33,344 nt of DNA, taken from NCBI GenBank assembly GCA_000969725.1, contig JXSR01S008980.1; one strand, 5' to 3'. The notes beneath the pieces are model-generated. The model searched no databases and was not told the origin of the DNA. It was given only the letters and a program-made list of their open reading frames with translations. The stretch is from Ophiothrix spiculata (taxonomy: Eukaryota; Echinodermata; Ophiuroidea; Amphilepidida; Ophiotrichidae). Position 1 is the stretch's first letter. The number at the start of each line of letters is the position of its first letter. A program made the translations under genes and the position numbers. Of this stretch, positions 10,388 through 21,930 are shown piece after piece.

Positions 10388-11129
10388 TCACAACATAGAA
10401 GAGAGCACAATAAAGGAAGGAAGAAAGATTCAAAATTGACAATGCACTCTTGTGTGCGTTGTGTGTTAGCTTGCGTGAAGGGCATTTAGCGCATAGGAGG
10501 TTACAATTTGTTTGGTTGAATGATGTTTTGTTTACATTTGACTTTTGATGGTCATGTTAAGGCTATTTTTTCTACTGAGTATTTTTAAATTATGGCCATG
10601 TCTCATCACCACCAAATTCAACTGGTATTTTTATGCAGTATCGCCCGCCGTTATTTCAATTCTCTTTAGTTCCTTGAATAAACTTAAATTACTTTGCTAT
10701 GAATGGGGTTCACGCGTGAATCCCGGGGGATTCAGAATAATATAATAAAATTGATCCCTATAGGAGAACTTTTGTTATTTTTTGAAGAAATGTTAAGAAT
10801 ATGACTTTTGTAATATTGTAAATATCAATGCACCAATAGAAAGATACATAACATGTACACTAAAGTTGAGTTTTAGAAATCCCTAGTCCCTAAATAAATC
10901 TTCTAATAAATCGCGACCTATACCGCCTGGATTTTAATCTTCATTAAATGCAGATCAAGCCTGTTCAATCCTGTAGCCTAAGTGATTTTAAAATGTTCAT
11001 TAAAACCTGAGCAAATGGTGCAGTTTCTTTTAATGCGGAGTCATGAATATATCCATATCAATGATATTAAGTATTACAAATACTTACAATTTATTAAAAC
11101 ACTCCTGTCAGACATCGTCAGAGTTGACA
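10388..11129. other. Non-coding stretch, no feature found
   Basis: AT-rich; only short unremarkable open frames and no repeat structure that I can support. Confidence 0.4.
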
Positions 11130-11420
11130 GTTTTCACAAAACCTGCAAGTAGAAATAAACAAATTTTTCAGAAAATTTTCAAACCTGCTACTAATTACAC
11201 AGGCTCCAGTAGAAACTGTAAGATCAAAAACTACCATTGATTAATGATTACATTGTGCCATTTGGGGCTACACTTGAAATGGTAAGATCAAAACTTACCA
11301 TTGATTGATTAATGATTGCACTGTGTCAGTTAAGACCCTGTGGAAAAAGAAAGATCAAACCTACCACTGATGAGTAATTGCACATCTGAGGCTTAAAACA
11401 TTTAAACCTACTACTGATTA
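11130..11420. repeat. Degenerate ~65-bp minisatellite, about 4 units
   Basis: The anchor AGATCAAAnCTACCAnTGAT recurs at 11221, 11285 and 11352 (spacings 64 and 67). A related AAACCTGCTACTAATTACAC segment near 11180 and a further ACCTACTACTGATTA near 11405 look like additional decayed units. Confidence 0.6.
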
Positions 11421-12700
11421 TATATCTGATTATTTCTGATTCAAACAAGTGCTCCCTCCAATCAATGTTTTCTTTCGTTACAAACAAACCTAAGAAGCTG
11501 GCCTTCAAAAAACTCATGAAATATATCAGTCGTCGTGCAATAACATGTTCTCAAAATTTGACCAATATTGGTCTGTGTCGTAGGCTGGTCCTATTTATTT
11601 TTATTTTCCTCTAGGTGCAATTGACTTTATTTCAGGCTTTTAAGCCAACACATTATTTGGTGCAATTAATTTAACCCATTTGGGCTTCCTGCCATCTTTG
11701 TTTCAGATTTTTATCTCCTCTATTTTTACCCTGGATGTCTTCAGGTTTTATTTTTGTACTTTTAATGATGTATCATATTTGTACTGTAATAATTATCTGT
11801 TTTTATATGCCTGCGGAGATATTGAGACTATCTTCAGATTTCCCTTAATCCTCCTGTCTGGCTTTATCTGTTTTAACTTTTCAATTATATTTATTTGTTC
11901 ATTTATATGTAATTTTGTGAAATAAAGACTGAAATGAAGAAATAAATATTACCTCAAATCAAATTATGCAATTTAATACAATTTTTACAGTGAATTAAAT
12001 TAAAGGAATTTAACCTTGATTTTTTAATTATGTCATTTGGTCTTGTGGATCTGGGTAGGCCTGAGTAGGTCTCAAGTTCAAACCCTGTTTCGGCCGGCCA
12101 ACAGGTTTTTTGGAAAGGACATTTAATCTCAATATCTTTGTCAGTTTTAGCAAAAGCAGTGGTAATAGGCACTGCATTTGAGAATTTCAAGTTTATAATA
12201 TTTTGCACATTAATTTTGGTCTGATTCTCCAAAATTAGTTTTTAGTGTCATATGAAAGATGACCACTGAAGAGGTTTAAGTTACAAATTTCAGCTTAATC
12301 GGTCAAATAGTTTTGATTTCATTTTTATGGGCAATTCTATACTTCAAAGCTGGCTATATGTTACTGTGCAAAATTAATTATAGTTACCAAAATTAGACAC
12401 TTCTCAAAAATAGAACATAATTCAGTTGTGATTTTTTGACTTGGGTTATAAGAAAAATATGAGCAATATTTTGATACAAAAAACTCAACAAGTTTGAAAA
12501 TAGAAATGAAGCAATCAGACCATGCATACTCCTCATAAGGGGGTGGTGGTTCCTAAAGGATCGTCGCTGATTGCTCCAAAACGCAAAACGAAGTGACCCC
12601 GGGCATTTAAGTAATTGCTTGTACATCCTTTGCAGTCATTTTGATAAAAAATTTGGGGGTATCACCTTAGGTGGTGGTAGGGTAAGCCGTCAAAGTCCGT
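11421..12700. other. Non-coding stretch with one possible tRNA-like box B
   Basis: No gene seen. Around 12038-12084, TGGTCTTGTGGATCTGGGTAGG precedes AGTTCAAACCC, which resembles the A and B boxes of a decayed tRNA-derived SINE head, but I could not fold it. Confidence 0.25.
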
Positions 12701-12705
12701 GGGTA

Positions 12706-12735
12706 GGGGGGGGGGGGGGGTGGTAACCACCCTCC
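12706..12735. repeat. 15-base G run followed by a short palindrome
   Basis: Fifteen consecutive G (12706-12720) are followed by TGGTAACCACCC, so the end of the run forms the palindrome GGGTGGTAACCACCC. It is a homopolymer and likely length-variable. Confidence 0.8.
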
Positions 12736-13788
12736 TATATAAAAAGTTACCTTTTTGAAAAGTATCTGCATGCTAACATGCTTCAACTTACAGAACATGT
12801 TAGAACTACCATTTCCTTGATTCATTAGCAAAAAACCCGATTGAAACCACACCCCTTATGTGACGACTTAGTAGAAAATACCTAATGTGGACGAGGGTTA
12901 AAGAGAAGCATTCATCTTTATTAAATTTATACAATGTCTGCAAATTTTCACTGATTTCAACCCATGTAAAGCGACATACCTCTGACCTTTTGATCATCCA
13001 TATTATGCAATATTGTACTATTGTCCTCTCAACCATACTGAATGTAAAGCAAATTTCGGTATTGCAGTCAGTTTGTTTTCATTAAAGGTGAAAGTGTTTA
13101 TTGTCTTACGGACTCAAATAACACCACGGTAACATCAAAGTTGGTGTTGGTCATGATTTGGCTAACTGAGATTTATTCCTTACTTTCGTCATATGCATAA
13201 ACAATATCAGGTATTTTTGCAATGAATGAACACCTTTTTACGATTCAGACATAGGCTAGAAAGAACAGAATGAAATATAGAATCCCAGACACATCTGATC
13301 TAGGATTCTAGCTTTGTGGTACATTCAAAGATCAAACCTTTATTGCAATCAGTAATTTAATATTGAGAGAAATCAAATATATAAGATGCAAGACATCACA
13401 CTCTAGATCAAAAATTATTTCAGAAGGTACACAGCCCACTTACAGCCGAGTCTACATACTGATATCTTATTGATAATTACAAATTTGGTACCATAATTTA
13501 TAGATAAGAAAACCTTTTTATAACAATGTCTTAGCTATGGGTTTGGAGGGTGGGTTTTTACACCTCTCAGCTAGGCTTACAAAACATGACATAGTTATCC
13601 TTATCCAAGAATGCAGACTTTCCACTTGAGTGGTTAACAATAGCAAACTTCTTTCAATAACAAATCATTTACTAAAGTTTACTCCAGAACAAAACAAAGA
13701 TTTAATTACCCCTCATAAACCTGGCTATCCAGCTTGCCTAAATTACTGGGGTTTGTTGCACATCATCATTTAATTTGGGTGTTATTTA
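12736..13788. other. AT-rich non-coding stretch, no feature found
   Basis: No gene, RNA or clear repeat identified. Short open frames on both strands lack composition or splice support. Confidence 0.4.
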
Positions 13789-14280
13789 GGTATTCAAACA
13801 CGCTACAGAGTTGTTCATTGCCAATCAACAACAATGCATCCATGCGTATTTTTATCGCGTAATGGTGGCTTTAGCCACCCCGAGCGTGATAAAAATACGC
13901 CGACGCATCGGATGCAGACTTGTTGATTGGCGATGAACAACTCTGTAGCGTGTTTGAATGCCTTTCAACAACAAAATCCCCTCGAAAATCTTCCTGAAAA
14001 TGTATGAATTAAGTTCTTAATGTTTTCAATTTAACAAATACTCATCTTCATAAAAATATTTAGCACAATCTGAAGCAAAATGCTAGTTATTAAATGTTTG
14101 TTGCTTTGTCGTTTTTTAGTGTTTCAAAACGCCAGCCTTTGCACTTACTCAAGTTCCCGACGCGTGATGAACAATGCGCCGCCTTTCGTGTACTGTGTAA
14201 ACGCACCTCCGTGTACGCTGTGCAATGCGTGACGCGTTTATTTGAATATCAACTATGGATTCATCACGAATCAACAACGG
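13789..14280. mobile_element. Foldback repeat family, copy A
   Basis: It begins with a large hairpin (13789-13962). TATTCAAACACGCTACAGAG, GTTGTTCATTGCCAATCAAC and TATTTTTATCGCG are mirrored by CGTGATAAAAATACG, TTGTTGATTGGCGATGAAC and CTCTGTAGCGTGTTTGAAT. It continues through AATCTGAAGCAAAATGCTAG and ends near TTTGAATATCAACTATGGAT. The same order of blocks recurs at 31452-32031, which defines a dispersed family. No coding capacity. Confidence 0.65.
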
Positions 14281-16503
14281 CGCGCTCCCATATTAGAAGA
14301 TACAATGAGTTGTTGAAATTGCATTAAATATTTTGCCTTAGGGAAATTGTGAGTCAAATTTGTATACTGAGCAGGGGGGAGACTTATTTTGCCAAATAAT
14401 GAAATATAGGTATAACAAAGGGTTAATTTTTGAATACTGTTGCACAGTGCCAGCATACACAGATCTTTGATGATTGCTTGACTCTGATATTGTATCCCCA
14501 TAGCCTATTATTATAGGCCTAACCATTTTTTCACAAGCTGATAAGACCTTTTTATTGAAAAATATTAAAAGTGTTAGGGAGGTGGAAGTCAATCGCAATT
14601 GTAAATTCAGAGAATGTTTGCAAGAAAAATGCAATTTGTTTTCAAAATATAGAATTAGAACAATAACTCTTGATTCTGGTTTTTGGTCACATTAAATCAT
14701 GTTGCTCCTCATGCACATGTGAAGCTATGTGACAAATATTTTTGGGAAGTCCTTTTGGTGAATTGGGCCATAAAGCTGCATCATAGGCAACACAGTATTA
14801 ATTCTAGGATATTCCAAGTTGAAATATGGGGAGGAAGGCCTATTGAAATATAAACATTATTGGTTAATGATTTGTTTTGAAATGTGTCATTATTCTGACG
14901 CCATATTGGAATAATCTTCTAACTGATTAAGTTGGGTAAGATATTTAATATTTGGATGTTTTATCATGTTTGGTGGGATTTATATGTTTTGTAGTATATA
15001 TTCCCATGTTATGTTTTGTGTTTTCAGTTTTATGATATACCTCTATTGGTTGAACTTGTTTTGATGAAAGTATCAATATTTTTGTGCTTCAATGTGTTTC
15101 AATAAGTACTATGACGTAGAGAGCTTGTTTTTTATTATTCATTATAATGATGTTATATGAATTTTGTGCATTTAATTCGTTTTTGTAGAAAAGCAAAAAG
15201 TGAATGGGACAGCCCATGTGCACAGTTCTGGTTGCATGTCTCCCTCTCAAAGCAAAAGGGCCAAGCTTCATGGTATTTGGCTGGAGAGGACCGGGAGCCA
15301 TTTTTTTCAGGACCAGGAGCCATTTCCAAAATTTGATCCTGATTTTGATTTAGAAATCACAAATTTATCAATGAAATAAGAAATTGCTTGATTTCCTTGT
15401 ATTGTTTTTCCAAAAATGCCTTTGTTTCCAATCATTTTCTTCACAAATTTTGACTCGTTCTAGAGACAACAAATTGTATATGGCAAGACCCGGGCGCTGT
15501 AGTAGGGAGAAATATTGTCGCCTGGGTCTCAATTTTTATGTCTCACCCGGCGCAAAAAGGCGGGAACCATATGGTAAAATTCACTGTTGTCACTTCATAG
15601 TATTATAACAGCATCATAAGTATTTAGGAGGTTAAAGGGAGGTTTTTTTTGACATTTCAAGAAAAATTACACTGCAGAAAACAAAATGACAACAAAATGG
15701 TGGCGCTTTTTGAAGCAAATTTGATCATGACCTAGAAATTACCTTTTGACCCTCCACAGAAGCATACAGAGATATATTTTATTTCTCTACAGTAAAGAGC
15801 TGACATCAAATAAAAAAGAAATCATTGAAATACATCAGAGATTTACTGAGATTTGGTAATAATGTGGTCTGAAATGGTTGCCAAAACCAATTTTGGGGCC
15901 ATTTTGGCAGCCATATTGGATCAAATCAGGTCAAAGGTAAAACAAAACATTTTGAAAGCCTTAGATGCCTATCATGTAATTCTGAAGTTTGAATGAAATA
16001 CACTGAACACTTCTAGAGATAATTGAGTTAATTAAAAAAAAAATCAAATAGAGAAAAATACCTTGGGACTGGAAAGGGTTAAACATTGTCGGCCTGATGC
16101 TGCCCATTTAATACCTCAGTAGAGAGGATAATGTGAATCATTGTGGAAGTCAATTCCTTTTTTAAGGAGAGTACATTCAAAAGTCCCATTCAAAGAATAT
16201 TTTTAATATTTTAAGTTTTACCAAAATCTTTTTTTTCTTCATGAAATATGTACCAAACCTAAAGCAAAATGACTATAGTGTTAGTGTATGTTTGTAACTT
16301 GTGCCTTAACATGTACATATTGGCTTAATTTTTTTTTCAAAGATAACATGCAGCAACTCTGGACCTGACTGTTTGGGGAAATATTAGTGTTTCTGAACTG
16401 GCATGAATTTGTAAACAAAATTTGTATTGTGTTTGGGTAACCCATTCAAATATAGGTATACAAAAAGTGGAATGTTTTAAGAGGCAAGTTCTGAAGTATG
16501 TGT
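14281..16503. other. Non-coding stretch, no strong feature
   Basis: Mostly AT-rich. A small local duplication (GGACCGGGAGCCATTTTTTT then CAGGACCAGGAGCCATTTCC, 15289-15328) and a GC-richer patch at 15480-15560 are the only standouts. No gene supported. Confidence 0.35.
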
Positions 16504-16512
16504 AGCATATGC

Positions 16513-17295
16513 AAGAGAAGAGATCAACGTCGGCCCATGAACCTCTGCGCCCGATTTGCAAACCCATTTTCTCTCATTTTTTTCATCAAACTCTTCCTAA
16601 ATAGCCCATATATTTTGTTAAATAATATAATTTAAATAAATATAACAGAAATTAACAGAATTTCCCCAATTTTAATCTCCAAATTTGTGTATATTTCGCC
16701 TTGCGCAATACACACTTCTATAACTATTTAAATTTCCTCGTAGTATTCAGATAAAACCCGTGGTGTAATGGTAAAATTCTCGCTTCATGTGGCAGGGGTC
16801 ACGGGTTCGATTCTTGCTTTGGTCTTCATTTTACATCTTTTTTTCTTCATTTCTTTTCTTTTTATTTCAATTATATCCAATCATTTTCTTTGACTTATCA
16901 CTCTCTATGATACAATTTTCTTCTTTTTTTTTTCATTTTATCCTCTTTTTTTCAATAAAATAAGTCATGAGCTACTGATAAATTATTGTACACTTCGCGC
17001 GGTAGCGTTATCCAGATAGCGAAAAATAGGTATCTTCGGATGACCATTGTGTGTTTATTAGGAGTACAATAAGGAAACCTGTGATAAAATAATGTTAGGA
17101 ACATTCATCTTCTTATGGGTATGTGTCTAAAACCTTAATTGTACTCCGATTACAACCACAGTGAGCTTCTAAAGTTGGCCAATTTTGACAAAAACGCAAT
17201 GTATTTCAATGGAACAAATTAGCGATATTTGAGTTTCTGTATAAGAGATTGGAAATACCGAAAAGGCTAATGGGCCGACGTTGATCTCTTCTCTT
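16513..17295. mobile_element. Mutator-like (MULE-type) non-autonomous element, 783 bp
   Basis: A perfect 26-bp terminal inverted repeat starts AAGAGAAGAGATCAACGTCG and continues GCCCAT at both ends (16513-16538 and 17270-17295 inverted). AGCATATGC flanks both sides (16504-16512 and 17296-17304), a perfect 9-bp target duplication as in Mutator-like elements. GCATATGC is itself palindromic, so the exact boundary could shift. The interior is AT-rich, encodes no transposase, and carries a tRNA-like segment at 16754-16825. Confidence 0.65.
16754..16825 (+). tRNA. tRNA-like sequence (probable pseudogene or SINE head), Gly-like
   Basis: GGTGTAATGGTAAAATTCTC resembles the D-arm/box A of tRNA-Gly-type genes, and GGGTTCGATTC (16803-16813) is a good box B. 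The anticodon stem (CTCGC against GGCAG) has two mismatches, and the acceptor arms do not pair. I read it as a decayed tRNA or tRNA-derived repeat rather than a functional gene. It lies inside the 783-bp Mutator-like element. Confidence 0.4.
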
Positions 17296-17697
17296 AGCAT
17301 ATGCTATCAACAACATACAGTTATGTATATATAATGATTAAAGAAAAACAAAGTAAGCCAACTTTATGTGGGGAGGATAATAACATAAGCCTAATGTGTA
17401 CAAAAAATAATAATGAAAAAGAAAAAAAAATATAAATAACTTCGAAGGCCTAGTATATGCACAAGCAAAAATATATCAAACTTACCAAACAGCAAATAAC
17501 AAGAAACAGATAATCCACAAAAAATATGATTAATAGACGGACTTACAAGCTTTCGGAAAGTATACTTTCCTTCTTCGGGTTCACAGGAACTTATATACAA
17601 GAAAAATGAACAAACCCTCTGTATCAAATTTGATCCTTGATGTGTTTTGTTACCTTGTCCGTTGGATCTACTGTATATTTATATTTATACATGTGTA

Positions 17698-17883
17698 TTA
17701 GGGTGCATCAAACACCCCTCATGTCAAAGGAATTTTTTTCTACCCAGTCTGAAGATGTCCCAATTGTCACAAAATTAACAAATGCCAAGTTTGAATCAAT
17801 TCGGGCGTTGTCTTGGGTAGCCACGGAGAAGATGAAGTTACAGCATGTGTTCCTATGTGGGAAAGTTTGTTGACCCCTGTACA
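17698..17883 (+). repeat. Left arm of a ~185-bp inverted repeat pair
   Basis: It starts TTAGGGTGCATCAAACACCC and ends GTTGACCCCTGTACA. An inverted copy lies at 19455-19638. TGTA precedes this arm (17694-17697) and follows the other arm (19639-19642), a possible 4-bp target duplication. The LINE tail begins directly at the inner end of this arm. Confidence 0.6.
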
Positions 17884-17900
17884 TGTATACAATGGAACGT

Positions 17901-18290
17901 GGTGTATTTATGTATAAATTTACAATGAGAGATCTTCCTGTAGCTTTTAATAACTTTTTCAAGAGGCGTTCTGAATTTCACAATTACCAAACAAGACATC
18001 ATAATGATTTTAATCCAACCAAAAACAAAAGGGTCTTTTCTGATCAATCTTTAAAAACACAAGGCCCGATTCTTTGGAACTCTCTTTCAAAAACAATAAA
18101 ATCTGCTAAAACATTGAATACTTTTCGAACTCAACTTAAAAACAACAACAAAAGGGTCTTTTCTGATCAATATGTAAAAACGCAAGGCCCGATTCTTTGG
18201 AACTCTCTTTCAAAAACAATAAAATCTGCTAAAACATTGAATACTTTTCGAACTGAACTTAAAAAACAATTAATTGAAAAATATGAATAA
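17901..18290 (+). pseudogene. LINE ORF2 C-terminal remnant with an internal 41-residue duplication
   Basis: The translation includes YKFTMRDLPVAFNNFFKRRS, NYQTRHH and GPILWNSLSKTIKSAKTLNT, the pattern (…NYxTR…GPxLWNSLP…SFK…LK) that closes many CR1/Jockey/L2-type reverse-transcriptase ORFs. A 123-bp segment is duplicated in tandem and in frame (18027-18149 and 18150-18272), so the GPILWNSLSKT block occurs twice. It ends at TAA 18288-18290. The catalytic domains are absent, so this is a dead fragment. Confidence 0.65.
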
Positions 18291-18356
18291 ACGGTTTTTG
18301 AGCACCTCGTCCCCGTCTTGTTTGTAGTTGTGGTCAGATTGTCTTTTGTTCAATTT

Positions 18357-18909
18357 NNNNNNNNNNNNNNNNNNNNNNNNNNNNNNNNNNNNNNNNNNNN
18401 NNNNNNNNNNNNNNNNNNNNNNNNNNNNNNNNNNNNNNNNNNNNNNNNNNNNNNNNNNNNNNNNNNNNNNNNNNNNNNNNNNNNNNNNNNNNNNNNNNNN
18501 NNNNNNNNNNNNNNNNNNNNNNNNNNNNNNNNNNNNNNNNNNNNNNNNNNNNNNNNNNNNNNNNNNNNNNNNNNNNNNNNNNNNNNNNNNNNNNNNNNNN
18601 NNNNNNNNNNNNNNNNNNNNNNNNNNNNNNNNNNNNNNNNNNNNNNNNNNNNNNNNNNNNNNNNNNNNNNNNNNNNNNNNNNNNNNNNNNNNNNNNNNNN
18701 NNNNNNNNNNNNNNNNNNNNNNNNNNNNNNNNNNNNNNNNNNNNNNNNNNNNNNNNNNNNNNNNNNNNNNNNNNNNNNNNNNNNNNNNNNNNNNNNNNNN
18801 NNNNNNNNNNNNNNNNNNNNNNNNNNNNNNNNNNNNNNNNNNNNNNNNNNNNNNNNNNNNNNNNNNNNNNNNNNNNNNNNNNNNNNNNNNNNNNNNNNNN
18901 NNNNNNNNN
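18357..18909. other. Assembly gap (553 N)
   Basis: Undetermined bases within the LINE 3' region; the N count may be an estimate. Open frames that span it are artefacts. Confidence 0.99.
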
Positions 18910-19115
18910 ATTCATGTAACCCTATTATGGGTGCCATCTGCCACACGCTCTGCGTTATTGATGGCATCCACATCTCATTATAGACTATTAAGTAGTATAA
19001 TTTTAAAGTATATGATTGTAAATTATTATATGAGATGAAAACAAATAAAGATTGATTGATTATGGAAATAAAGATTATGATTATGATTACAATTCCAATT
19101 AGAAGCCGGCCTTAC

Positions 19116-19430
19116 AATTTGAAGCAGCTATAGCATCGAACTCTTTGGATTTTAAAAGCTCACATTAAATGAACTAATAGGATCATGTTGAAGCTGTGAT
19201 TAAAATTCACTTCATACAAATAAAGAAGCTTGCAAAATTCAGTGTCAAAATGTCAACAAAATGACCAAAAACATGATATTAAGGGTCAAGGTCATGATTT
19301 ATTTCCGAGGCACAATACTTATTTTTGGCAACTTTTGTATCACAGATTAAAAGGTGATCTTTGGTGTATTAGATCGTAAGAGATGAGTTGTTAAATCCAA
19401 ACGGTTTTATCGTTATAGCTGCTTCAAATT
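19116..19430. mobile_element. Small foldback element
   Basis: AATTTGAAGCAGCTATAGC at the left is mirrored near 19410-19430 as GTTATAGCTGCTTCAAATT. The mirror continues inward (TTTGGATTTT near 19144 against AAATCCAAACGG near 19394). About 315 bp, no flanking duplication recognised. Confidence 0.45.
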
Positions 19431-19454
19431 AATGCATCGACTCCTAATTGAGGT

Positions 19455-19638
19455 TGTACAGGGGTCAACAAACTTTCCACATTGGATTATACACTGTAAC
19501 TTTGAGCTCTCCGTGGTTACCCAAGACAATGTCCAAATTAATTTAAACTTGATGCATGTTAATTTTGTGACAATTGGAACATTTTAAGACTAGGTAGAAA
19601 AAATTCCATTAACATGAGGGGCGTTTGATGCACCCTAA
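19455..19638 (-). repeat. Right arm of the ~185-bp inverted repeat pair
   Basis: Inverted copy of 17698-17883: TGTACAGGGGTCAACAAACT at the inner end and GGGCGTTTGATGCACCCTAA at the outer end. The two arms enclose the LINE tail and the small foldback element. Confidence 0.6.
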
Positions 19639-20410
19639 TGTATATATATCCACCAACAGAGAGAGCTTTGCAAGTTGACTTGTAAGTTCTTGGCACGGGC
19701 TCTGATAAATAATCATGTTGCCCTATTTTTTCTGGATTTGACTGTTTGAAGTCATTTCCTGAACAACTAATTTATTTGCATAATATGTATATCAGAACGT
19801 CAATCTGCATTCCATCAAATTATTGTGAGGGTGTGAGTATTTTGAAGAAAAAAATGTAAAATTAAAAGAATAGTTTTGATAGATAATTTTACAGAAAAGT
19901 GTGATTCAGATTATCATGTTAAACACCAAGGCTTTTCTGGAATATTGGAATATGGACCCAAATTTTTAAAAGATAAAATCACACTTTTGAAACCAAAACA
20001 ATATAATACTAACTGATATTATTTGATTTATTTGAATGCCCAAACATCAAAAATATTCGAACAAAATTTCAAAATGGACATTTATGTTTCTGTTAGTGAA
20101 GTCAGACACGTTTGCTATTTTACCTGATTTGGCTTAAAAAGAAAATAGATCAGTTTTCAATTGACATGCAGATTGTCTGATAGCACTTCTAATTGACAGA
20201 ATATGCTGCTTACCAGCTGTACTTGAGTCTCTACTCTTATTCCGTTAGGAGTTGCATGAAGGTGTCTTCAGTAGATGCCGTTCTTTTGTGGTGGCTTTGG
20301 TGTAAAAAGAAAAAGAAATATATAAATTAGTGGAAAATAGCATGGTTTGGGGAGTGGATTTTATTTGGATTTATTTGGCTATTACACCCTAATGCTGCTT
20401 TCATACTTAT
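19639..20410. other. AT-rich non-coding stretch, no feature found
   Basis: No gene, RNA or repeat supported. Confidence 0.4.
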
Positions 20411-20518
20411 TGTCGCTTTGCAGCTTTGTAGCTTTGCAGCTCTGTCGCTTTCTTCCTTTCACACTTTTGTAGCTTTGCAGTTTTGTCGCTTTTCAGATTT
20501 GCCGCTCCATGTCGCTCT
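20411..20518. repeat. Degenerate short tandem repeat (GTCGCTTTGCAGCTTTGTAG type)
   Basis: Successive 8-9-base words TTTGCAGC, TTTGTAGC, TTTGCAGC and TCTGTCGC recur through this interval, with a second block at 20464-20518. Confidence 0.6.
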
Positions 20519-21849
20519 GAAAGTTGAATTCATTTTAACTCCAAAATTCTATGGCATTTTTAAAAATAATTTGCCATGAATAATGTAACGATAACATAAA
20601 TTTGCATAATGCTAAAGTAAACATTGTCTTCCAGAAAACTCCAAATCAATCCCATGAAGGTGCCACTATAAAAGCTTGTAACCAAAGAATCGCTTTTGAC
20701 AGATTTTCAGCATTGATTGGGTCACCCAGACAAATGTGGTTCAAGTGTTGCATACATGAACCAAAAAGTTATTATGTGTGCATGCTTGCCCGCTGATTCT
20801 TGGTGACCACAATAATGATAATGCACATTTAAAAAATCTTGAAGGGACTGGCCTCGATCCAAAGCTGAAAAGGCTATCCTGTTGTATGCTCAGTGGAAAC
20901 TTTTAAGATTCCGCCGAGCATAAAACAGGTTAAAATAGTAACCTGTTGAAGGTATTCAAGTATAATAACAAAAAATAACATTAAAAGTGCACAAATAATA
21001 AGTAAAACAATAACTGCAGACAAATTTTACAGAACATAAATGCCATTTTTAAATTACTTGCGTATACATATGCGTGTGTGTATTGCAAGTCTGGATCAAC
21101 ACAACACGGTTAAAACTTGGCATGATAAATATAAAAAAGTTAACTTTTAACATGGCTTGTACATACCTCAAGTTTAGAGAAAGTTTCAAGCTGATTACAA
21201 AAAGTGTAATCTATCAATTTCCAAAATTATTATCACCATAAAATATCAAATGTTACATTGTGTAGGTAACCAAGATTTGCACATGATTCGGCACAGAATT
21301 GTTTATCAGGTGAGTCCAAAACAAAATGGTGTCATTGAAATGCATCTTGACTATAGGAACTGGTCCAGTCCATTTTTTGATGGGGATGCGTTGTACAGAA
21401 GTTATATATAATTTATAGTTTATTTCCTGGTGGTATGACCTATCCAAGCTACTGTGTACCATCAAGATACAATCGTCTAAACTTGCGTCAAGTTTACCAA
21501 ATAATTTTATCATATTACTCTTTGTTGGTAAAATGTCTGCCCTTAAGCCTAAAAAGGTCATGATACTGTTATAACCAAGTTTGTGATCAAGAAGTATTGT
21601 TGTTAGTAATTTTAAAATGGAGTGTAAAACAAGAAGATTTACCAATATAAAGTGGAATGAAGCAATATATATGTTAGAAGTTTCTTGGAAATATCTGGGA
21701 TACCCTTTCTTGTTTATGTTTGTCCTGCACCTCATTCTCTGATATCCTAACCCTAACCCCACTGAATCTCACAATATCCCATTCCGCAAAGTTAAGAAAT
21801 TCCTGAGTTAGCTATGATCACAAAATTGCTGCCATGGCAGCACCTACTC
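20519..21849. other. Non-coding stretch, no gene supported
   Basis: The longest open frame (21762-21253, minus, 169 codons) has no recognisable motif, biased composition or matching splice context, so I leave it uncalled. CCTAACCCTAACCCC at 21745-21759 is a two-and-a-half-unit telomere-like match only. Confidence 0.35.
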
Positions 21850-21851
21850 AT

Positions 21852-21906
21852 TGGCTTGACATAGTGATAATTAGATCGGGAAGCGGGAGGTCCCGGGTTC
21901 AAATCC
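21852..21906 (+). repeat. tRNA-derived SINE head
   Basis: TGGCTTGACATAGTGATAAT resembles box A, and GGTCCCGGGTTCAAATCC at 21889-21906 matches box B, with the AAGCGGGAGGTCCCGGGTTC spelling common in tRNA-derived SINE heads. The SINE body and tail are not evident downstream. Confidence 0.45.
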
Positions 21907-21930
21907 AGGTGAAAACCCGTGATTTTTGAC

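Larger units (their letters stand above)
17885..19090 (+). mobile_element. 5'-truncated non-LTR retrotransposon (LINE) tail
   Basis: It contains the C-terminal end of a LINE reverse-transcriptase ORF (17901-18290) and a 3' untranslated region that runs into a 553-nt assembly gap. It resumes with CATCTGCCACACGCTCTGCG and ends with AAATAAAGATTGATTGATT and ATTATGATTATGATT short tandem repeats (about 19044-19085), typical of CR1/Jockey-like 3' ends. The 5' part is missing, as is usual for LINE insertions. Confidence 0.65.

Noticed and set aside
17391..17627. Minus-strand frame with CEPEEGKYTFRKL and the palindrome GGAAAGTATACTTTCC, thought to be a Penelope-like element end
   Set aside because: Only a short stretch looks familiar and no GIY-YIG or reverse-transcriptase motif is visible; too weak to call.
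18318..19038. Four long open frames crossing the N gap
   Set aside because: They are artefacts of undetermined bases.
21745..21759. Telomere-like CCTAACCCTAACCCC
   Set aside because: Only about two and a half units; expected by chance or from a decayed repeat.
21253..21762. 169-codon minus-strand open frame
   Set aside because: No recognisable motif or compositional bias, and no convincing splice or promoter context; such lengths occur by chance in 33 kb.
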